Shown one piece after another: positions 59,617 to 64,000 of a stretch of DNA of 64,000 nt. The notes beneath the pieces are model-generated. The model had not been told where the DNA came from. It ran no database searches and saw only the letters and a program-made list of their open reading frames with translations. How positions within the stretch are numbered: the first letter of the stretch is position 1; every line of letters starts with the position of its first letter. The translations under genes were made by a program, and so were the position numbers. This DNA is from Bifidobacterium phasiani (GTDB taxonomy: Bacteria > Actinomycetota > Actinomycetes > Actinomycetales > Bifidobacteriaceae), in NCBI RefSeq assembly GCF_019331775.1, contig NZ_JAHBBD010000011.1, positions 1 through 64,000 on the forward strand. Reading direction: 5' to 3'.

Positions 59617-62226
59617 ATGCCTATGGTTGACATTGATTGGCTCAAGGACCACGTCGAGGTCCCCGAGGACCTGACGTACGAGCAGCTGGCCAAGGACCTG
59701 GTCAAGGTCGGCCTCGAGGAGGAGGAGATCCACGCCTCGCAGGTCACCGGCCCGATCGTGGTCGGCTACGTGGTGGACGCCACCCCCGAGCCGCAGAAGA
59801 ACGGCAAGACCATCAACTGGTGCCACGTCGACGTCGGCGACGAGTACAACGCGGTCGACGAGGACGGCAACAAGGTGCCGCGCGGCATCGTGTGCGGCGC
59901 GCCGAACATGAGGGCCGGCGAGAAGGTCGTCGTCACGCTGCCGGGCGCCGTGCTGCCGGGCGACTTCCGCATCGAGCCGCGCAAGACCTACGGCCACGTC
60001 TCCGACGGCATGTGCGCCTCGGAGCGCGAGCTGGGGCTGGGCGACAACCACGACGGCATCATCCTGCTGCGCGAGTACGGGTTCACCCCGGCCGAGTACG
60101 AGGCCCTGAACCCGGGCGACGACGCGATGCACCTGCTGCATCTCGACCAGCCGCTGCTGGAGATCAACATCACCCCGGACCGCGGCTACGCGTTCTCCTA
60201 CCGCGGCGTGGCCCGCGAGTACCACCATTCGACCGGCGCCGCGTACGTCGACCCGGCGGTGGCGCTCGACAGGAAGGCCCCGGTGACCGAGGGCCTGGCC
60301 CCGGGGACCCCGACCGACATCGAGATCGCGATCGAGGACGGCAACCCGATTCACGGCGTGCCGGGCTGCGACCGCTACTACGCCCGTGCGATCCACGGCT
60401 TCGACCCGGCGGCCAAGACCCCGAACTGGATGCGCCGCCGCCTGATCCGCGCCGGCATGCGTTCGATCTCGCTCGCCGTGGACGTGACGAACTACGTCAT
60501 GCTCGACCTGGGCCAGCCGATGCACGCCTACGACCTCGACAAGCTCGAGGGGCCGATCGTCGTGCGCCGCGCCCGCGAGGGCGAGCACCTGGTCACGCTC
60601 GACGGCAAGGACCACGAGCTGAGCGTCGAGGACCTGCTCATCACCGACTCGCCCAACGGCGAGCGCGGCTCGCGCATCATCGGCCTGGCCGGCGTGATGG
60701 GCGGCCTGTACGGCGAGGTCACCGCCGAGACGAAGAACATCCTGCTGGAGGCCGCGCACTTCGACCAGGTGTCGATCGCGCGTTCGGCGCGCCGCCACAA
60801 GACCCCGTCCGAGGCGTCGCGCCGCTTCGAGCGCGGCGTGGACACCCAGCTGCAGCCGGCCGCCGCGCAGATGGCCGCCGAGCTGCTGGTCAAGTACGGC
60901 GGCGGCGAGGCCTCCGAGCACCCCGCGGACGTGAACCGCGTGCCGCGGCGCCGCTCCATCAACTTCAAGGCCGGCGAGGTCAGGCGCGTGGCCGGCCTGG
61001 ACACCGACGTGAACACCATCAGCGACATCCTCACCGACATCGGCTGCGGCGTCGCCGGCGGCGGCAACGGCGAGTTCTCGATCCAGCCGCCGAGCTGGCG
61101 CCCCGACCTCAACGAGCCGTGCGACCTGGTCGAGGAGGTGGCCCGACTCGTCGGCTACGACGAGATCCCGGTGACCGTGCCGCCCGCCCCGGTCGAGGGC
61201 GAGGTCGGGCTGACCGACGACCAGCGCCGCAAGCGCCAGGTCGCCGACGAGCTCGCCGAGTACGGCATGGTCGAGGCGCTGACGTACCCGTTCGTCGGCG
61301 ACGAGGACTACAAGGCCTTCGGCTGCGATCCGGAGGCGATCAAGCGCGTGAGCGTGGAGATCGCCAACCCGCTGGCCGGCGACCGCCCGTTCCTGCGCCG
61401 CTCGATCCTGCCGACGCTCGCCCAGACCGTGCGCCTGAACCTGCGCCGCGGCAACGAGAACGTCTCGCTGTACGAGCTCGGCCACGTCTACCTGTGGAAC
61501 CCGGACGCCCCGGCCATCCCGGCGCTGCCGGGCGGCAGGCGCCCGAGCGACGAGGAGCTCGCCGCGCTCGACGCCGGCCTGCCGGACCAGCCGCTGCACG
61601 TCGCCGGCATCCTGACCGGCAACGCGGTCGAGACCGGCTGGCTGGGCGAACGCCGCGCCGTCGACTGGAGCGACGCCGTCGAGGCCGTGACGCGCATCTC
61701 CGAGCGCCTCGGCGCCGGCCTGACGCTGGACCAGCCGGCCGCCGCCGACGTGCCCGCGCAGTGGCACCCGGGCCGCGCCGCCCGCGTCATGATCGGCGAC
61801 CAGGCGATCGGCATGGTCGGCGAGCTGCACCCGCACGTCGACGAGGCGCTCGGCCTGCCCGCGCACGCCGCCGCGTTCGAGCTCGACCTGACCGCGCTGT
61901 TCGGCGCGCTGGATGATTCCCCGGTGCAGGCGACGCCGATCTCGACGTTCCCGCCGGTCAAGCAGGACCTCGCGTTCACGGTGCCCGAATCGGTCACCGC
62001 GGCCGCGCTGGCCCAGGCCGTCCGCGAGGGCGCCGGCGACAAGCTGGAGAGCATCGAGCTGTTCGACGTGTTCACCGGCGAGCAGGTGGGCGAGGGCATG
62101 AAGTCCCTGGCGTTCGCCGTCACGTTCCGCGCGCAGGACAGGACCCTGGATTCCCAGGACAGCGAGGCCATCCGCGAGGCCATCGTCGCGAAGGCCGCTG
62201 AGCTGGGGGCGCAGCTGCGCGCCTGA
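59617..62226 (+). CDS. pheT: Phenylalanyl-tRNA synthetase, beta subunit
   Basis: An 869-residue beta subunit. N-terminal EMAP-like tRNA-binding domain (about 40-160, VRCGAPNM-type IVCGAPNMRAGEKVVV), B3/B4 editing domain, B5 domain with DIGCGVAGGGNGEFSIQPPS, catalytic-like core, and a C-terminal anticodon-binding ferredoxin-like domain (STFPPVKQDLAFTV to the end). It works with PheS and removes mischarged tyrosine. Start ATG 59617 after GGGGGAGTG. Length is normal for actinobacteria. A terminator follows. Confidence 0.96.
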   Translation: MPMVDIDWLKDHVEVPEDLTYEQLAKDLVKVGLEEEEIHASQVTGPIVVGYVVDATPEPQKNGKTINWCHVDVGDEYNAVDEDGNKVPRGIVCGAPNMRAGEKVVVTLPGAVLPGDFRIEPRKTYGHVSDGMCASERELGLGDNHDGIILLREYGFTPAEYEALNPGDDAMHLLHLDQPLLEINITPDRGYAFSYRGVAREYHHSTGAAYVDPAVALDRKAPVTEGLAPGTPTDIEIAIEDGNPIHGVPGCDRYYARAIHGFDPAAKTPNWMRRRLIRAGMRSISLAVDVTNYVMLDLGQPMHAYDLDKLEGPIVVRRAREGEHLVTLDGKDHELSVEDLLITDSPNGERGSRIIGLAGVMGGLYGEVTAETKNILLEAAHFDQVSIARSARRHKTPSEASRRFERGVDTQLQPAAAQMAAELLVKYGGGEASEHPADVNRVPRRRSINFKAGEVRRVAGLDTDVNTISDILTDIGCGVAGGGNGEFSIQPPSWRPDLNEPCDLVEEVARLVGYDEIPVTVPPAPVEGEVGLTDDQRRKRQVADELAEYGMVEALTYPFVGDEDYKAFGCDPEAIKRVSVEIANPLAGDRPFLRRSILPTLAQTVRLNLRRGNENVSLYELGHVYLWNPDAPAIPALPGGRRPSDEELAALDAGLPDQPLHVAGILTGNAVETGWLGERRAVDWSDAVEAVTRISERLGAGLTLDQPAAADVPAQWHPGRAARVMIGDQAIGMVGELHPHVDEALGLPAHAAAFELDLTALFGALDDSPVQATPISTFPPVKQDLAFTVPESVTAAALAQAVREGAGDKLESIELFDVFTGEQVGEGMKSLAFAVTFRAQDRTLDSQDSEAIREAIVAKAAELGAQLRA

Positions 62227-62252
62227 CGGTATCATTACGGACAACGGCCGGC

Positions 62253-62285
62253 GGCCCGCGGGGATCGTCCGATTCCCCGCGGGCC
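62253..62285 (+). terminator. pheST terminator
   Basis: Twelve-base arms GGCCCGCGGGGA and TCCCCGCGGGCC with a nine-base loop, 27 bases after the pheT stop. Confidence 0.65.
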
Positions 62286-62339
62286 ACCGGCGCCGGACCA
62301 TCGCCGACAGCCCGACCGGGCAGTGATAAGGAGCACCGC

Positions 62340-63092
62340 ATGAGCGAACCGAACGCCGACCCGCAGAACCCCGCACCGGACCGGGCGCCCGGATCGGCCG
62401 GGCCCGAATACGGCGGCTACAGCCAGCCGGAATTCGGCGCGATGTCCAGCCAGTACCCCTCCGACTACGACCCGTACGTCTACGGGCGCCCCGAGCCGGA
62501 GCGGAAGGACGACGCGAAGCCCGACGCGTCGGGGAACGTCTTCGGCCCGCGGTCCGGGCAGGGCGACGGGCGGCAGGCGCCGGCGAACGGCGACCCGTAT
62601 GCCCGGGGCGAGGGGCGGCAGGCGTACGGGAACCCCTACGGGCAGCCGAACCAGTACGGGCAGAACGGCTCGTACGGGCAAGGGGCGTACGGGCAGGATC
62701 CATACGGCCAGGGCCCGCAGGCGCAGGGGCCGTATATGCGCAACGGCTCCGGCGGCCGGCCGTCCACCGGCAACCGCGGGAACGTCGACCTCAACGACCC
62801 GAACCAGAACCCGCTGTACGGCCATTGGGACGTGTACGCGATCCTCGCGTTCGTCTTCTCGTTCTTCGCGATCCCCGTGCTGCCGGCGCTGATGGGCGGC
62901 CTGGCGATGTGGCGCACCCGCACCTTCCACATGAAGGGCTACGGCCTGGCGCTGGCCGCGGTGATCATCAACGTGCTGTACACGATCGCGTCGCTGTGGC
63001 TGTTCATGAACGGCATGTCGACGATGGACCTGTACCAGCAGATGCTGGGCGGCACGGGCGGCAGCGTCGACGATGGCTCGCTGAGCGCGTGA
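62340..63092 (+). CDS. Membrane protein with Gly/Tyr/Gln-rich N-terminus, DUF4190-like
   Basis: A 250-residue protein. Residues 1-150 are low-complexity, with repeated YGQ and YGQGAYGQDPYGQG-like units, and are probably disordered. Residues about 160-230 hold two membrane helices: VYAILAFVFSFFAIPVLPALMG and GYGLALAAVIINVLYTIASLWLF, matching the DUF4190-type hairpin (LAxxLGxxALxxI). The function is unknown; such proteins often act as small envelope factors. Start ATG 62340 after AAGGAG. Confidence 0.82.
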   Translation: MSEPNADPQNPAPDRAPGSAGPEYGGYSQPEFGAMSSQYPSDYDPYVYGRPEPERKDDAKPDASGNVFGPRSGQGDGRQAPANGDPYARGEGRQAYGNPYGQPNQYGQNGSYGQGAYGQDPYGQGPQAQGPYMRNGSGGRPSTGNRGNVDLNDPNQNPLYGHWDVYAILAFVFSFFAIPVLPALMGGLAMWRTRTFHMKGYGLALAAVIINVLYTIASLWLFMNGMSTMDLYQQMLGGTGGSVDDGSLSA

Positions 63093-64000
63093 GCCGGTCC
63101 CGCCGCCGATGCCGCGCGGTCATGCCTGATGCCGGTTCCCGCAAGCGGTCGTAGGCAGGCCGCATCGAGCGTATCCGCGGGTATGCGGCTCCCGCCCGTC
63201 ACCAACCCGGCACCGGCCCCGTATCGAGCGTATCCGCGGGCATGTGGCGCATTCTGCACTGTTGGCGCGGTGGCACGCATGTCCTTGCACCGTCGTCGTG
63301 CGGTGACGGATGACGTGGCGCAGTGGCGGATGCTGCCGCGTGATGATGGACGTCGTTATGCGACGTCGCCGCACGGTGGCGGATGGTGCCGTGCAACGGC
63401 GAACGTCGCCGCGTGATGGTGGGTGCCGTTGCATGACGGCGAACGTCGTAGCGTGGTGGCGGACGGTGTCTCATGATGATGGACGCCATCGCGCGGTGGC
63501 GAGCGGCATGGCACGGCGGGCGATTCCGGCGAACCGCACCGGCGCGGCATGTGTGGTACGGTACCGAACCGCAGCAGTGGCCCCCAAGGGCTTGCGTACC
63601 GTACCGTGGTACGGTGACGGAACGGAAACGGCGGAATTCCAAGGGATGAGATTGTGTACCGTACCACGGTACGGTACGGTGCGCATGGAGGCGGCCGAAT
63701 TGGATTTCCGTACCGCGACGCGGCGGGGCGATGGGCCCGTCGTGGGATGCTTTCCGGTGACGGCATGCCCGGGTGCCGTCCTGTGCGCATAGGGTGCCGT
63801 CCTGCATGCATCGGGTGCCGACCGCGTCATCGGAATGGTCCCGTCCGCATCGGCGGGATCGATCGCCGTCCCGTCGACCGTGGGCCCAGACGCCGGGGTT
63901 TCCGCCGTATCATCAGGAGCGATTGCCGTCCGTTGACCGGAGCGCCGGCGATCGGGCGTGCCGGCGCCGCCGGGATGGTCGTCTTCCCACCGGCCGGGGC
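63093..64000. other. Repeat-rich window end without a convincing gene
   Basis: No frame has a coding look with start signals. It holds a 24-base direct repeat with period 59 (ATCGAGCGTATCCGCGGG at about 63164 and 63223), degenerate units of about 30-38 bases with GGCGAACGTCGCCGCGTGATGG-like words (about 63300-63500; given in parts GGCGAACGTCG and CCGCGTGATGG), and GTACCGTACC palindromes (63555-63677). Confidence 0.5.
63555..63677. repeat. GTACCGTACC palindromes with a 60-base period
   Basis: GGTACGGTACC at 63555-63565; GTACCGTACC-GT-GGTACGGT at 63596-63615; GTACCGTACC-AC-GGTACGGTAC at 63656-63677. The last two begin exactly 60 bases apart and can each fold into a hairpin. Confidence 0.6.

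Noticed and set aside
59611..62703. A 1030-codon minus-strand frame opposite pheT
   Set aside because: It lies opposite a confidently identified synthetase gene and has the usual shadow composition.
63290..63530. Possible CRISPR array
   Set aside because: Repeats are degenerate, unevenly spaced and without unique spacers; no cas genes are in the window.

Overview
The window is about 70% G+C, densely packed, and reads as a chromosome segment of a high-GC actinobacterium, most likely a Bifidobacterium. Pointers are the polyphosphate glucokinase, the small actinobacterial membrane proteins DUF4191 and DUF3043, a glutamine synthetase with the adenylylation-site tyrosine, two fused ECF-type vitamin transporters under FMN and TPP riboswitches, and the mix of gene starts. 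About half the genes have a clear AGGAGG-type ribosome site. At least eleven instead have a -10-like hexamer only 6-7 bases before the start codon, as in leaderless transcripts. I see no rRNA, tRNA, CRISPR array, insertion sequence or prophage.

Layout. 1-2.1 kb: a small lipoprotein, a YccF-type membrane protein, and a repeat-rich non-coding stretch ending in an 82-base near-perfect hairpin. 2.1-5.6 kb: riboflavin uptake (FMN riboswitch, ribU, and one long protein carrying both ATPases and the T subunit). 5.7-10.2 kb: glycosyltransferase, nitroreductase-like protein, polyphosphate glucokinase, and an aminotransferase with a pentapeptide-repeat insertion. 10.5-15.4 kb: an ECF-like ATPase, an arylsulfate sulfotransferase-like protein and a large polytopic membrane protein. 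15.4-24.9 kb: a large unrecognised protein, NAD-dependent DNA ligase, CoA-disulfide-reductase/rhodanese, and an Mrp-type Fe-S carrier. 25.3-34.2 kb: a complete branched-chain amino-acid importer (livHMGFK), then a polar amino-acid importer. 34.5-39 kb: an ABC-F ATPase with a possible leader-peptide attenuator, an acetyltransferase and glutamine synthetase.

39.3-43.2 kb: a copper module. An Rrf2-type regulator with a cysteine-rich tail overlaps copA; copA runs in frame into a CopZ-like domain that has its own ribosome site and ATG. A small cupin protein follows. 43.4-52.9 kb: housekeeping membrane proteins, a dihydrolipoyl dehydrogenase, an M20 peptidase, the TPP-riboswitch ykoE-ykoDC transporter and an RNA methyltransferase.

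53.0-58.4 kb: the most accessory-looking region. A four-gene ABC exporter or immunity operon (one ATPase and three different membrane proteins) is divergent from a gene for a secreted 140-residue protein. A two-component system lies beside them. The secreted protein and two-component genes are strikingly AT-rich against the rest of the window. The layout resembles peptide-sensing, bacteriocin or antimicrobial-response loci, but I cannot assign the secreted protein firmly. 58.5-64 kb: pheST, a DUF4190-like membrane protein, and a final 0.9 kb of repeats without a convincing gene.

The strongest candidates for undescribed biology are the copper module (metal-binding tail on an Rrf2 regulator, plus CopA and CopZ from one reading frame), the AT-rich secreted-protein/ABC/two-component island, the possible attenuator before the ABC-F gene, the repeat insertion in the aminotransferase, and several families of intergenic palindromes. 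All functional statements are by recognition of motifs and layout; no database search was possible.
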